DNA of 64,000 nucleotides, from contig CM060890.1 of NCBI GenBank assembly GCA_030762935.1, forward strand, positions 65,660,765-65,724,764, written 5' to 3'. Position 1 is the first letter of the stretch. Each line of letters starts with the position of its first letter. Below the pieces are notes generated by a model. It was given only the letters and a program-made list of their open reading frames with translations, had not been told where the DNA came from and searched no databases. This DNA comes from Hymenopus coronatus. Its lineage: Eukaryota > Arthropoda > Insecta > Mantodea > Hymenopodidae. The translations under genes were made by a program, and so were the position numbers. Positions 1 through 11,975 of the stretch are shown piece by piece.

Positions 1-1974
1 ACGCCTCGGAAGGACAGGAAAGACTGTACAGATTCTGGATTTGTGGCTCTCTAAGATATTCTCCTTAATGCCAAAATTATACTCGGCGTCACCATATCAC
101 GTGGTTCTGTTGTATTGAAGTCATGTGACGTAAGTACAAAGAAAAATACCCTGACTGGAGAATATTTGGGATTTTTCCCGAGTTCGCTTATATCTCTGAT
201 GCACGCAAATAAAATAAAGAAATCCTGCGAAATTTAAGATTTCTACATACAATAGAGGGTGCCTTTTGTCATACTTTACTGCGTAGCTTTGCCTTAGCAC
301 AAGTTAACATAGCTAATGTTACAATTTATCAAATAAAATATAAGTGAATACAGTAAATTACTTATACAAACATGTACTTAAGATAATTAGAGTATTGGGG
401 ATTGTCCATAGATCTTTGATAACAAGACTATTATTATTATCATTATTATTATTATTATGAAGTGACGTCAAGAATTGTCGTCTCAATAATCATATCATAC
501 CATATCAGGAGAAGTAAAGAAAGATTGGGAGCATCAATAATTTACAACTAAATGTAAACGTTTAAGTAATGTATTTAGTTCTCTTTTCTTGCATGTTTCA
601 AGCTAAGGTCTAACTACAGACCTAAGAGCCTCTCAGCAAGTCGCTAGACTCATTAGGGGATACCCTTTCACCCTTGACACTTCCTTTATGTACGCCCGAA
701 AAGGCATGCCCCACAAGCTCTTGTCACCTCTCAGAGAGATTGAATTTTACAAGCCGTCCTTTGTGCACATCTAATGTATAGTAGCTTACGAGGCATGCGG
801 TTCTATAGAAGTATGATAAATGGATTTGCGCAGGTTACAGCCAAAGCTTCCTAAACCCTTAAACTTGAGCTATTACCACTATCATTTCTTTATCGCCATT
901 GGAGCAATGTGTATCAACAACTTGACGTTTTACCCATTTTACATAATCACAGCTCACTCGCGTTACTGCGTTAATAGTGAAGATTCTTCTCCCTACCCCT
1001 ATTATATCATTTGTAATATTCTCTCTGCGCTGTCTCTTTAATCCGCTCTTATTTCTCCACAACGTATACCTACCGCTGAGCATAATGGAATGGGCTCTTA
1101 AGTTGATAGTGACAAATCTAGTGCCGCACCCTTCCACCTTTTCGTGTAATAATAGTCATTGTTTTGGCAGGGTACTTTACCTCCTCAAAATCTGGCCGGA
1201 CTGACGAAGAGAAACATCACAAGCTAAGTTACCTGCGTCCTCACGAAGAAGCGTTATGTCAATCATTCACTGAACTTTGGCGCAAAAATAAAATATAATA
1301 CAACAACGTAGATGTCGCTAATGAACGTCCTCAAATGTCGTAGTTTAACAAGTTCCTCTACAAGGTCGGATTATGTTGTGAATGGTTAAGCCTTTCTGTG
1401 AATCTCTTTCATAGAGACGGTATCTGAACCAGCCCTACATTTTACATCGTTCATCAGTTCGTTTTTATGTATGATTTTTTTTTTCAGTCTAGTAAGATCT
1501 ATGTCCGCCATAATGCAATGTGAGGTTCTGCAAACTATTACTAAAGTTTATTTTCTTGTGTGTTAACAACAATTAAGGTTTAATAACATACAAATTATAG
1601 ATCAGAATCGTATTGTTTCTTTTGGTAACAAGAAAAGCAACTAAATTATGCAGCATTATAATTATCAAACAGGTTTTCAAAATATTTATATCTCCATATA
1701 TATATTCAGTCTCTCGAAGTTACCATACTTTATTTTCGTATTTCTTCTACAAACTATCTTTAAAAAGCTTATCTTCTGTCTTAATGGAGACAAACAGCTG
1801 CATAAATGTTTTTGTTGGACATTTCGTTACACAGCGATACAGGATGTTAAAGTTACTGTCAACTCTTTAAAAAAACGAGCGTTAAAAGCAAGCTTTACTG
1901 CATATCACAAGAAATAAAAGAATTCTAGCATTTTAAGGAAAAAAACTGAAATGTGGTGGAAATATTGATACCCA
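1..1974. other. Unassigned AT-rich sequence
   Basis: No gene recognised. Open frames of 73-92 codons overlap on both strands at 820-1204 and two overlapping frames lie at 1613-1917. None has a recognisable motif, and the mutual overlap is what chance would give. An ATT microsatellite lies at 429-458. The stretch around 600-780 is less AT-rich than its surroundings but matches nothing I know. Confidence 0.5.
429..458. repeat. (ATT)n microsatellite
   Basis: About ten ATT units with one interruption (ATC). Confidence 0.9.
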
Positions 1975-2330
1975 ACATATACAACTCGAAAATCTTTATG
2001 CCACAAACTGTGTTTTAACGAAAGCAATAGTTTTTGTAGTAAACTGTTGTGTGTCTTTTGTAGTTTGCCAGTTATGCAAAATACATTCAGGATTTTACAG
2101 ACTAATTCACAAAAAAATTCAAGCTATACATTCAGTTGTCACGCAAAAATATTTTTAGTATTTTAATCAAAATCATTAGCGCCATTTTTTAGCCAGTCAA
2201 AAATCATTAAAACGTTATATAAGGTTAGATTAGAGAGGGGGTGTCTTATATCTTCGTGTCGCAACCATACGACCATACCAGTTTCGTGTTTATCCGAAGT
2301 TTCATTTTGAAGTTATGCTTGCTCTTTCTT
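1975..2330 (+). repeat. W1 repeat, decayed central part
   Basis: Matches the middle of W1: the 'tgtgttttaacga' block, 'gccagttatgcaaaa', 'ttcaagctatacatt', 'attttaatcaaaatcatta' and 'cttcgtgtcgca' occur in W1 order. Both ends are missing, and a TC/AC microsatellite replaces the 3' part. More diverged than most copies, so probably old. Confidence 0.7.
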
Positions 2331-2337
2331 TATTTAT

Positions 2338-2391
2338 TTCTCTCTCTCTCTCTCCTCTCTCTCACACACACAACACACACACACACACAAC
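2338..2391. repeat. Compound (TC)n(AC)n microsatellite
   Basis: TC units followed by AC units, exactly where a W1 copy would carry its CA-rich segment. It was probably seeded by that segment. Confidence 0.85.
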
Positions 2392-2834
2392 TTTGTCCAC
2401 CTAAGCGGTAAATAAATTAAAATTGTTTATAAATTTTTGTTTGTAATTATTTTCCACAGAGGTGAATAATACGAGAATAATCCGACCGTTGCACATTCCT
2501 ATTACACAAGAATCACGCTTTTATCCAAGGTCGAATGGCTTCCTAGACATATTTTCTTCGTGTTATGAGAATGTGAATCAATATAATTCATTAAGCATTC
2601 TGTGATTGTTCAAAATGAATACTCAATAGTTCCGCCCCTTCTGAGGTGAGAAGTGTTATTCAATCTTTGAATGCTCGGAATTTTAAATCTGCAGAAACAG
2701 GTCAACTAAAATGCACTATGCAATGAAAAAAATAGTGACAAAGTGATGTGAAATGTTCCACAAATGACAAAATTCAACCCGGATGTCCGTCACATGCATG
2801 AATGACGGTCATTTATTAAACAATCAAGTGACCA
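2392..2834. other. Unassigned AT-rich sequence
   Basis: No coding motif or repeat family recognised between the microsatellite and the fragment at 2835. Confidence 0.4.
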
Positions 2835-2909
2835 ACAAAATCATGCTATATACACACCAAGTTTCACAGCAATCGGTCCAGCGCTATCTATTAGCGTACA
2901 CAGATAATA
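2835..2909 (+). repeat. Probable old transposon fragment
   Basis: Contains 'accaagtttcacagcaatcgg', a phrase type common in arthropod retroelement 3' regions (general recollection, not a search). It ends at the TA that flanks the element starting at 2910. Confidence 0.3.
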
Positions 2910-3615
2910 CAGTGCGATCCATAAAAACCTGAACCATTTTAATAGGCCATAATTTCTCTCTGAAAGCTCGTAGAAATGTGAAATTTGTTTTAATGACCTC
3001 AGTGGCTCAGGGAGAATCGACAACAATCAAGGCAATCGATCAATACCATCTTTGAATGATTTCGATAGAAATTACGAAGATTTTCATGGCATTGTAGACA
3101 GTCTTGCATGTTTGCATTGTGAAAACGAACTTGTATGAAAAGGAACTTGAAGTCAAATTCCTTGATAAAAACACAACGGGTATTTCGAAGAGAATTTAAT
3201 GTATGGGATGTTCCGACAAAGGCAATAATTTTATCGCTAGCAAGAAAGCTGGAGACAACTGGTATACTCATTAGTGAGAGTGGAAAACATAGACCACCAA
3301 TGAGTGCAGAGACTGTAACAAATGTTCGAAGAAGAGTAGATGGATAGTAACAAATCGTTGCGTCGATTGAACAGGAATCAGACTATTCATAAGATACATG
3401 TCAAAGAGCTGCGACTGTCTACAATGCCATGAAAATGATCCTAGTTTCAATCGAAATCAATATAGTCAACAGTTGGCATTGATGGATTGTTGCCATGATT
3501 GCTGTCGATTGTCCCTGAGCCATTGAGATCATTTAAACAAATGTTACATTTCTATGAGCTTTAAGAGAGAAATTATGGCCTCTTAAAATGGTTCAGGTTC
3601 ATATACATTGCACTG
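2910..3615. mobile_element. Tc1/mariner-type deletion derivative, 706 bp, long TIRs
   Basis: Seen: the left arm 2910-3103 and right arm 3413-3615 are inverted copies, starting CAGTGC and ending GCACTG. TA stands immediately outside each end (2908-2909 and 3616-3617), the target duplication expected of Tc1/mariner. The arms share 'cctgaaccatttta', 'ggccataatttctctct' and 'tcatggcattgtagacagtc' with scattered mismatches. Between the arms lie remnant transposase codons (3135-3436). Inferred: a non-autonomous, internally deleted element too short to encode its own transposase. The mismatches between arms suggest it is not recent. Confidence 0.9.
3135..3436 (+). pseudogene. Remnant N-terminal transposase domain inside the 706-bp element
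   Basis: An open frame of 70 codons starts at ATG 3135 and stops at 3345-3347. Residues about 12-45 read like the helix-turn-helix head of insect Tc1/mariner-type transposases (DUF4817-like), with TQRVFRREFNV followed by the P-T-K-AIILSLARKLETTG pattern. Past the stop, frames continue with family-like text (KSLRRLNR in one frame, CQRAAT in another), showing at least one stop and one frameshift. The DDE catalytic domain is absent, removed between here and the right terminal repeat. Not functional. An alternative is unrelated coding text, but its position between matching TIRs makes that unlikely. Confidence 0.7.
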
Positions 3616-3617
3616 TA

Positions 3618-6514
3618 CAATCAAAAGAATTAAAATACCAATGTCTGGTATCTGAATTTTGTACATTTAACTCTGCTACCGGGCAGTACCCAATTGCAGA
3701 GAATAAATACATACATTAAAGATTATATATGTTAAAATCTAAGCAAAAATTATCAGAAAAAATATATTACAATTTTATTTGCACACATAGAGACCTGCCT
3801 ACATTTCTTCACCTCTCACCTCTCCAGCAGAGAATTCATTGACGAATTAAATACTACAGTTAATCGAACAATGATAGGACCCTCACATTCGAGTGACCAT
3901 GTAAAAATTCATTAAATTTGGCGATAATCATTGCCAGGCAAACTGAGCAAATTGGTGGAAAACTGATTTTCACTGCCAGTTATAAACAGACAACTCGAGT
4001 TTTATTGGAAAGCATACCTAAAATATTTGTGTTCGGATGGCTTCCAGTCGATATATCCACTCATCTCTTTGATGTCTGCAGTTATTTCCCTCCATGCATT
4101 TGTGTATTTTACGTTGTCTGTGAATGCCGATATATTAAAGACCGATTGGTATTTGGCGATATAATAAATAAAGTATTTCCTAGCAGAGAAAAATTGACAG
4201 ATCGCGCTTGATGGATATTTATTTGTTGTCTGCTCTTCTATGCTATGCGCATATGTACGTCAAAAGAAATTTACTCGTAGTTCAGAAAGTTATATATCTG
4301 ATCTTTCGCAATCATATAACTTGTTCTAGCATTCTTGTAATACCCGTTGCTACGATATATATTTATACAAATACGTATTCCCAAACTGAGCAGTACAGAC
4401 ACAGCTATTCGCATATTTTAAGCCAGTTAATAATTCAATGCGGCGGGAAAAAAAGGTACAATCGCACATGATGCATGAAAGTTAAATGTGGGGAAAAACT
4501 AACTAATATAACATCGATTATTCCGAAAGCTGTTAACGCTGCAGAAAAACATATGAGACAAAAACTGTAAATTTTTAAGAGCTCTTAATTTTTATGAGCG
4601 AAGTTATTATGGCTTACCAGTGGCACAAAATTCATTCAACATAAAGATGATTCACAGAAAAATAAAAAAAGTATTTTGTATATTCTCTCTCTAACCCTGG
4701 ACTAATAATCTTTTTCGGGGTTCTACGGACCATAGTGATACTTCCAATTAAATATGAATATGGACTTGTATGCGACACACAACTCTTCTATCTATTGTAG
4801 GTAGCGGTAGAGAAAAAAATGATGGTATGTTTTAAACACTTTATTATGACAGCTCAAAAAAATGTTAGGCACAATTTACATCAACTTTACTCCTTTGAAT
4901 ACTTATGAAAACTGACGAGAAGTTCAAAGTATTGTTTTTCTAATGTGTTGAATTAATTAAACATAGACTTAGGTTAACATGTTGATGAATGAGGTGTATT
5001 TTATATATCTTAGTATCAATTCAGGACAAAATAACTTCGAGTCCTTTGAAGCTCCAATTTATTTGCATTAATAAAAGCTGTTCAATGAATCGCAAACTTG
5101 AGTCTACTCGATTTATTTAAACTGAAAGTTTACTGCAGCAATTCACTTCGGAGCATTTACATTTTCTATGGTATGTACTTAGGATATATCTAGAGTAGTG
5201 CCTCCATAATAATGAAAATCAAAGATAAATTTTCTTTTATAATTTTTATTTCCTAATATTCTTGGTCAGTTAAAAATATTGTAGCGCCAAAAATAAATGC
5301 ATCGAGCTCATGGCAAGCTTTCAACGTCTGAATATACATTGATCTTTATGACTTCTTTTCGTTGGTGTTTTAACATACAACTTTTAAAAGGTACTTCTGC
5401 ATGTTCGTTTATATTAATGATATCTTACACTTTTTTAACTATTGTAAGCCCAAATAATCAACACTTACCTTACAAATAACCATTAAAATTCCACAGATCT
5501 AGAGATTGATAACAGATCAAGATTGAAGGAATGGAATGAAGTTCACAATGGAAACGTTGCCAATAGATGCAATATAATTTTCTCTAAATTTTAAATCAAA
5601 TCACAAATTCTATCTAAATAATTCCCCCAGATAAAACACTTTAACCGAAAAGCATACAAATAGGCGTAAATAACAACCAAAAACGTTTAAAATACTCTTC
5701 AAACAAGATTACCACATGCCACATATATTTTATGTTTATTTACTGTGGCAACTGTAAGCAACAGTCTTATTTTCAGCTCTACCACCATAACAATAACAAC
5801 AACGAAAAAACGAGAATTATAAGTGGATATTATTCGAATACCAGTTACTCTGTAAGAACACATCATTTACAAATAACATGCAACACAAACTAATTAACAC
5901 AAAGAAAAGAAGAAACAACATAACACAAGAGAATAACACAAAGAAAACAATCGGAATTGTAAGCATAATAATAATGATAATTACAAAATTAAAAGTACTA
6001 ATGGTTACATTCACATGATTCTTGATTTTTTTTTTTTTTTTTTTTTTTTTCATTTATTCCATACTAACTGAGGCGCTTGGAAAAATCATAACAGTGGTAT
6101 TAAAGTTGCATGCTGAAGTGATAGCTAAATCGTTAAAGAATGGTTCGCTACATGCGTAGAAATGACCTATTCTCTATATGACATCACGAGAAACGCGTGG
6201 TGCTTCATAAGGACTATTTAAAGATTAAAACCTGTTGCAGAGAATGCCTCAGAAATGCTGTGCACAATAAGTAATATATTATGTGTTTTATCCAATCTAT
6301 CACTTATCGTGCAATAGATAATGTTTATCTATCTCTTGCGATTTATCAGTTATACAACATTATACAAAATTCACGTGAATGAGGGACTACACAGCCTATT
6401 TAAAGTATATGTAATACATACGTTTTATTACTTATGTAGGCATTTTAAACATTTACTTCAATCAAAATTGTAAACAGCTATGTTTAAAAATCTATAGAAT
6501 AGAAAAAATATTTT
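3618..6514. other. Unassigned AT-rich sequence
   Basis: Frames of 97 (3918-4211) and 87 codons (4208-4471) sit end to end on the plus strand. They are low complexity and show no motif, so I treat them as chance. A T-run lies at 6026-6050. No repeat family recognised. Confidence 0.45.
6026..6050. repeat. Poly-T tract (25)
   Basis: Uninterrupted T run. The minus-strand frame with a lysine run across it is an artefact of this tract. Confidence 0.9.
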
Positions 6515-6700
6515 TTATGTAGTTCGGGTAGAGGGCTTTTATTGAAAAACTTCATTACTTATCCGTTTAAGATGCTGAATTTAAATATCAGGTTTGGTTT
6601 TTATAAGATTTTTCTTTTAGAGGTATCATATTTACAGGCACAGACACAAAAGTGAGAGCGTGTGCCTTTTTCTAAAACAGCTCCTTTTTTTTACTGGGTG
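6515..6700 (+). repeat. W1 repeat, decayed 3'-central fragment
   Basis: Retains the W1 order: a G-rich block, 'ctgaatttaaatatcaggtttggt', the 'cacagacaca' block and 'cctttttctaaaa'. Both ends are lost. Confidence 0.6.
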
Positions 6701-7136
6701 GGGTTTAGAGACCTTGGAAGACTAATAATAAAATTAGTAAGTTAAAAAATTGATAAATATGTTATCATACTTCTAAGTCCTTAAATTGTGGCAGGCTCCA
6801 ATATCCATCAGCAGCGAACTACAGAGATTGGTAATAGCTATTGTAGAAGTGAAAGGTCTATAAAAATATAAATATTAAACCGAAGTTAATTTTTCCATTT
6901 TAGCTTTCCTATAGGACACAGAAGCAAAGGAAAAGTGTCCAGAGAAGAAAAGTGAAACGTTAATTAACGTCTTAATATTAAAGAGCCTCCATTCTCGATA
7001 TACACTTGTTAATATCTTTATTAATGTAATGACTGCGGAAATGCCGGATTCTATTGCAAGCAGGCGATAATTTAGGGGTACGTGATTGACATGGATCAAT
7101 AAGCAGATACAGTTCTGCGTTCTGTGACAAAAACAA
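6701..7136. other. Unassigned sequence before a W1 copy
   Basis: No recognisable motif. The minus-strand frame at 6875-7099 (74 codons) has no domain I know. Confidence 0.4.
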
Positions 7137-8026
7137 GAATCTTATGTGTTCCATTCACATGAATTTCTCTATATCTCTCTGCAACAAATTATTGTTAAAA
7201 AGCTTATGCTTCTATTTACTTCATGCTAACTGAGAAAAAATTAGCAGAAATAGTCTTATTAATTGCTTCCTTGTAAGTAGAAGCGAAATAAGAGAGAGGC
7301 ATAGGTTAAAGTGATAGTCTAAAGCTGGTTGCTATGTGACTGAAGTTCCTTTGTTTGTATGGACAGGAGTTGACAAATTACTGTATGAGTAAAGCATAAG
7401 CTTTTAAAGGTGAAACAAAAAAAAAAACAAAAAAAAGAGCATCTCAAAAACAATCAACTCCGCGAAAAAATTAGATATAACATAAATTGTGTGTTTTAAA
7501 GTGTTCTTTACTTTTTGTGTGGTAAGTTTTCGTCCATGGCTTACGGTTTAGTAGTTATGCAAATTTCCGTAAAATTCATCCCGCATAAAGTAGTCTTCAG
7601 AGGTTATTCCCAGAAAATTCAAGATATGCATTTTATATGTCAGGTAAATATCTTTAGTATACGATATTTTAATCAAAATCGTTAGAGCCATTTTTGAGAA
7701 ATCAAAGTTTTAGAAAAAAAAAAAAAAAAAAAAGGCATGTAAAGGGTATTTTGGGGTATGGGGATTTTCTCAAAATGTTCGTGTCGCATACCTGGAGGAT
7801 ACTAAACTTAAATACCAAGTTTGGTATTTTACCGACTTTTCGTCTTTGAGTTATCGTATTCACAGATACACGAACACACACACGCGGACCTTTTTCTAAA
7901 AATGCTTTTTTGGATACAGGGGACCCTAAAACATATATTTCCAGTGGAATCTCGGTATCGAATTTTTGGGTGGAGTACAATACCTTCTCTATACATTATG
8001 TACAGAGTAGTGTAGAGAAAGTAAAA
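7137..8026 (+). repeat. W1 repeat, near full length
   Basis: Starts with 'atgtgttccattcacatga' and ends with 'gtagagaaagtaaaa', with every internal W1 block in order. About 890 bp. An A-run (7714-7733) interrupts it after the 'gagaaatcaaagtttt' block. The 3' palindrome is partly decayed (tatacattatgtacagagta). One of the best copies for building a consensus. Confidence 0.9.
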
Positions 8027-8127
8027 TACGGACTACTCAGACTTAAGGTTATTGCAACGAATGCGAATAATATTCAGTCAATGACTTTCAAGAATGGCCC
8101 AGTATACCATGGGCATATGGACAGACG

Positions 8128-8790
8128 CTGGACAACAACATTAAGAATTTCATGTACTTAGAACTTAGGTTTACGATGGATCGAAAATGGACGAAACAGA
8201 AGGCGAGTGTAAAAACAGCAGAGGTTCTACGAATACGAAGCACAACTCTAGATAAATCCGTAATCTTACCAAACCGTAAATGAGCGACACTGAGATTCAT
8301 GGTGAAATATGGAGCGGAAATGCGGGGTGATAACAAATAGAGAATCTGCACCAAACGAGGATCCGATTTCTGAAAGGAATTCTGGGCACAGAGAAGGGTT
8401 TGGCCTACTGAGGAATAATGAAGGAATTTGGAGCATATAGTGAGAGTGCAAAGTCAAAGCAGTTAAATATCAGATGATATCACTGCTACCGTGAACAGTA
8501 AGAATGGAAGAAAATTCGACAGTCAGGAAAATTAAACTTAAGTCAGGAAACCAAAGGGTTGGGCTACATTTGTATGTCGGGTAAGAGATATACAGGGAAT
8601 ATGTGGGGAAAGGCAATTGCGCACTGTACAGAGGTTTCGTTGGAAGTACAGCCTGGGCTAAAATCTGAATGGGGTATGGAGTAATATCTCAAGACAGATC
8701 CCGAACTCATTAGGCAGAGACTTAGTTTCGGAGCTTGACGGATGGTAAAAATTACTGACGAAAATGGTGCGAAAAGCTACCCCATTTACG
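8128..8790 (+). pseudogene. Decayed LINE reverse transcriptase, C-terminal part
   Basis: Role if intact: reverse transcriptase of a non-LTR retrotransposon. Seen: one frame from 8128 reads NIKNFMYLELRFTMD then KWTKQKASVKTAEVLR, broken by stops at 8281-8283 and 8338-8340. Between the stops is FMVKYGAEMRG, which fits the 'YGAE.WG' block of LINE RT C-terminal regions; the first part fits the 'F.YLG......W' block before it. The text continues one frame over from 8340 with ENLHQTRIRFLKGILGTEKG, then a stop, then GIMKEFGAYSESAKSKQL. Downstream to about 8790 it is charged and broken. The palm and endonuclease domains are absent, so it is 5' truncated, starting about 100 bp after the end of a W1 copy. 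Clade not determined. Clearly non-functional. Confidence 0.72.
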
Positions 8791-9830
8791 AGGAGGAAGA
8801 GCAATTTGGCATATTCATGAAAATCCCCACCTCATTTTAGCCTTTATATTGAAAAGGTTTCTTTATTTTCGGCTTTTTCAAAAGTGACTCTAAAGAATTT
8901 GGATAAAATACCAAATATTTTAGATATTTACTTGACATGAAAATTTTGTATAACTCATAAACCATATTATGTTTACCAATGTATTACATAAACAATGCAA
9001 TATAATTTATCTCAAATAATATTTTGTGGCATCGACAATTTTCGAGCTGGTTTGAATAGTTTAACAGTTTCTCATTTTTAAGGTACTGTCAACAATCAGT
9101 TGTTACTCGGATGTTTAACAAGGAATAATCAAATTCAAGCTCAGCGTATATATTGACCCGCTTTAAAATCTAACATTCTATTTTTGTATGTGTCTTGTAA
9201 AATATATAATATACAATGGAATTACTTCCACAGATATTACATAAAAATAAAGTTTTAAAAGCTGTACAAAACAAAAGAAAAACAGCCCCTAAAAAGTCAT
9301 GAGAACGTATCATATCAGACTTTTCACTTGCCAAATACACTGAAGCACGTGGAAATATTCTAGAAACTCTGCTGACAAATAATTAACGAATTATACGTTC
9401 GACTTGTTACAGCAACAATGTTGTTAGTACGATCGCAATGATCAACTTAAATAGAGCAAATATAAAATGCCATTGCCCACACAACTTATCTTTAAAACTA
9501 ACCCGCTCGATTCAATCTTTGCCTTAGCTTCCAACTCCCGCCTTAAGTCGCTCCTAAAATTCCTATTGATCGGAATAAATACAATAAAAGCGCAGCGCGA
9601 ATGGAGGATGGTACACACTATAGAATCCCCTCTTCAAGCAGGAAATCAGACCGGAAAAAGAAGGCGTCTTCACACGTAGAGTACTTTAGCGCTATCCGTG
9701 AAACTGAACAAAAATTCCTCAGAGATACAACGGCTCTCTTTTAGTTCTCAAGAAAGTGCAACATAGGAATATACGTTTTGTATTTATATTTAAAAACCTC
9801 TACAACCTGATATCCTTTGATACAAAAAAT
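8791..9830. other. Unassigned AT-rich sequence
   Basis: May include untranslated LINE sequence at its left edge. The plus frame at 9467-9679 (70 codons) is basic at its end but matches no family I recognise. Confidence 0.4.
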
Positions 9831-10670
9831 ATTGTGTGTTCCATTCACATGACTTTCTATATATCTTTGTAACTAATTATTATTAATAAGCTTATTCTTC
9901 ATCTCATGTTAACCGACATAAATATTAGCAGAAACGGTCGTATTACTTAATCCTTTATAAATATTATGAAATAAATGAATACACTAGACTAAACCGACAG
10001 TCAAATGTTTTAAAATGTGGTTGCTATGGGATTGAAATGCGTTTCTTTGCGTCGCCAGAAGTTGACAGTTCCCGCACAAGAAATGTTTTAAGCATTTTAA
10101 AACAAACTAATTACAAGGAGTATCTCGGAAACGGTTAACGCTACGAAAAAATGTATACGTGTACTGTGTGTTTTAACGAGATCTACATTTTTTGTGTAGT
10201 ATGTCTTTGTCTATCTCTTACGGTTTACTAGTTATGCAAAATTCAGCAAAATCCATCCAGACTAAACAGGTCTTCAAAATTTTATTCCCAGAAAATGCAA
10301 TATATACATTAATTTGTGATGGAAATGACTTTAATATGTGGTATTTTAATTAAATTCATTGCGTCATTTTCGAGAAAAACAACATTTTCAACATTTTTCC
10401 ATATAAAGGGTAGTTTGGGGTGGGGGATTTTATTGGAAATCTTCCTGGCGCAACTTAGACACCAAGTTTGGTATTTATATGTATTTTCGTTTTTGAGTTA
10501 TGCTATCCACAGATAGACAGACAAACACCGACCTTTTTCTGAAATGGTTTTTGGATTCAGGGGTCCCAAAACAAATTGCATTTCCGGTGAAATCTCGGTA
10601 TCGAATTTTTGGGTGCAATACAATACCTTCTCTATACAACCTGTACATAGTACGTGAAGAGAAAGTATAA
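9831..10670 (+). repeat. W1 repeat, full length, head-to-tail with next copy
   Basis: Starts 'gtgtgttccattcacatgac' and ends 'gaagagaaagtataaa'. All central blocks are present, including 'ggtgaaatctcggtatcga'. The next copy begins only 1-2 bases after its end. Confidence 0.9.
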
Positions 10671-10671
10671 A

Positions 10672-11377
10672 TGTGATGTGTTCCATTCACATGATTTTCT
10701 CTTTGTCGTTGAAGTTCAGATCTCGTTCCATGGAGATTGAAACGCTTGAAGACTTCGGGTTTGAAAAAAAAGTTTAAGTATTTTAAAATTGGAACAAAAA
10801 AAGGGCGACATCTTGGAAAGAGTTAGCTAAAACAAAAAAAAAAAAAAAGTAAACAGCTGTATATGATATAAAGTGTGTGTATTAAGGAGATACACATATT
10901 TTGTATTGTAAGATTCTGTCTATCTCCTACGGTCTACAGTTACGCAAAAGGCATTCAGAATGAAGATGACTTCAAGGGAATGAAGAGGACTTGAGGATAT
11001 ACATTTTATTTTACATGAATGCATATTTAATATACGGTATTTGAATAAAACATCGTTGGAGCCATTTTTAGAAAATAAAAAGTTTCTAAAAATGTACTAT
11101 GTAAAGGGTGGTTTGGGGTGCAAGAATTTTCCTGAAAATCCTAGTGTCACATCCTTGAAAGATACTGAACTTATACCACGTTTGGCACTTAACAGACTCT
11201 TCGTTTTTGAGCTATATACACACATGCACGGACCTTTTTCTAAAAATGGGTCCTCAAATCGTGTATTTTCGGTGAAATCTTTGTATCCAATTTTTGTGTG
11301 GAATATAAAACCTTCTGTATCTACTATATACATTGTACCTACTATGTGCATTGTGTATACGTGCTAGAGAACGAAAA
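10672..11377 (+). repeat. W1 repeat with 5' internal deletion
   Basis: Starts 'tgatgtgttccattcacatg' directly after the preceding copy. About 150 bases of the usual 5' part are missing after position 10710. The central and 3' blocks follow, ending 'gctagagaacgaaaaa'. Confidence 0.85.
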
Positions 11378-11436
11378 ATTTGCATTAAAATAATAAATAG
11401 AACTTAATTAATTTCGTTTCTTTTTTCCTCTATCAC

Positions 11437-11456
11437 CCCCCCCCACACACACACAC
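11437..11456. repeat. C-run and CA microsatellite
   Basis: A run of C followed by short CA units at the edge of the SINE-like sequence. Confidence 0.7.
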
Positions 11457-11670
11457 TTAAGCCATGTATAGGTCAGACTAAAATATTTAATGACATAGCC
11501 GGAATCTGAACCACGGATTTCCCGGTCTTCATCTGGTTCTAAATATTGAGCTTCCATGACAACGTACTGATACGACATTACATTCCCCAACTGATTTGCA
11601 TGTTTCCCAGTATATTTTGAGATGACATACCACAATGGCGACTTAGTTTTTCAATCTGGCTCTACCTAAC
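11457..11670 (-). mobile_element. tRNA-derived SINE, family 4, copy a
   Basis: Minus strand. A tRNA-like internal promoter can be read on the complement: 'gctcaatatttagaacca' as A-box region and 'gtggttcagattcc' as B-box region. The remainder aligns with the copy near 46.6 kb ('gacatagccgg', 'ttgcatgtttccc', 'aatggcgactta'). Two dispersed homologous copies support a SINE rather than a tRNA pseudogene. Confidence 0.6.
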
Positions 11671-11839
11671 CAAAAAGGAGACATGTTTTTAATAATGTTA
11701 TTGCCAATTAGTCACAACATTAGTTGATTTAACTTAAAATAATAAATATTCATGGATATAATTTTAAATTAATTTAAGATATTTGCATGACAAATGAATA
11801 AATATACATACATGTATGTATATGTTCTAAAAATATTCT

Positions 11840-11975
11840 AACTATTCCTCGTCATTCTGAATGTCCTTTGCATAACTGTAATACCGTAAGGGATAAACTT
11901 ACTGCACAAAAGGATAAGCACATATCGTTAAAGTGGAATTTATACTAAAACTTTTTCTACTGCTATCATTTTTTC
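11840..11975 (-). repeat. W1 repeat fragment
   Basis: Reverse-complement W1 blocks 'cattctgaatg', 'gcataactg', 'accgtaagggataaacttac' and 'gcacaaaa'. Most of it is copied again by the 306-bp tandem duplication. Confidence 0.6.

Noticed and set aside
2999..3271. 90-codon minus-strand frame with several Cys
   Set aside because: It lies across the left arm of the 706-bp transposon and is the reverse shadow of the plus-strand transposase remnant.
3918..4471. Two end-to-end frames of 97 and 87 codons, possibly one split gene
   Set aside because: No motif joins them and codon use follows base composition.
5817..6053. Minus-strand frame with a lysine run and hydrophobic stretches, membrane-protein-like
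   Set aside because: The lysines come from a poly-T tract and the hydrophobic part from AT-rich DNA; no start context, no homologous motif.
9831..11377. Head-to-tail W1 copies as an LTR retrotransposon
   Set aside because: No gag-pol between them, no TG...CA ends, no primer-binding site; the two copies touch.
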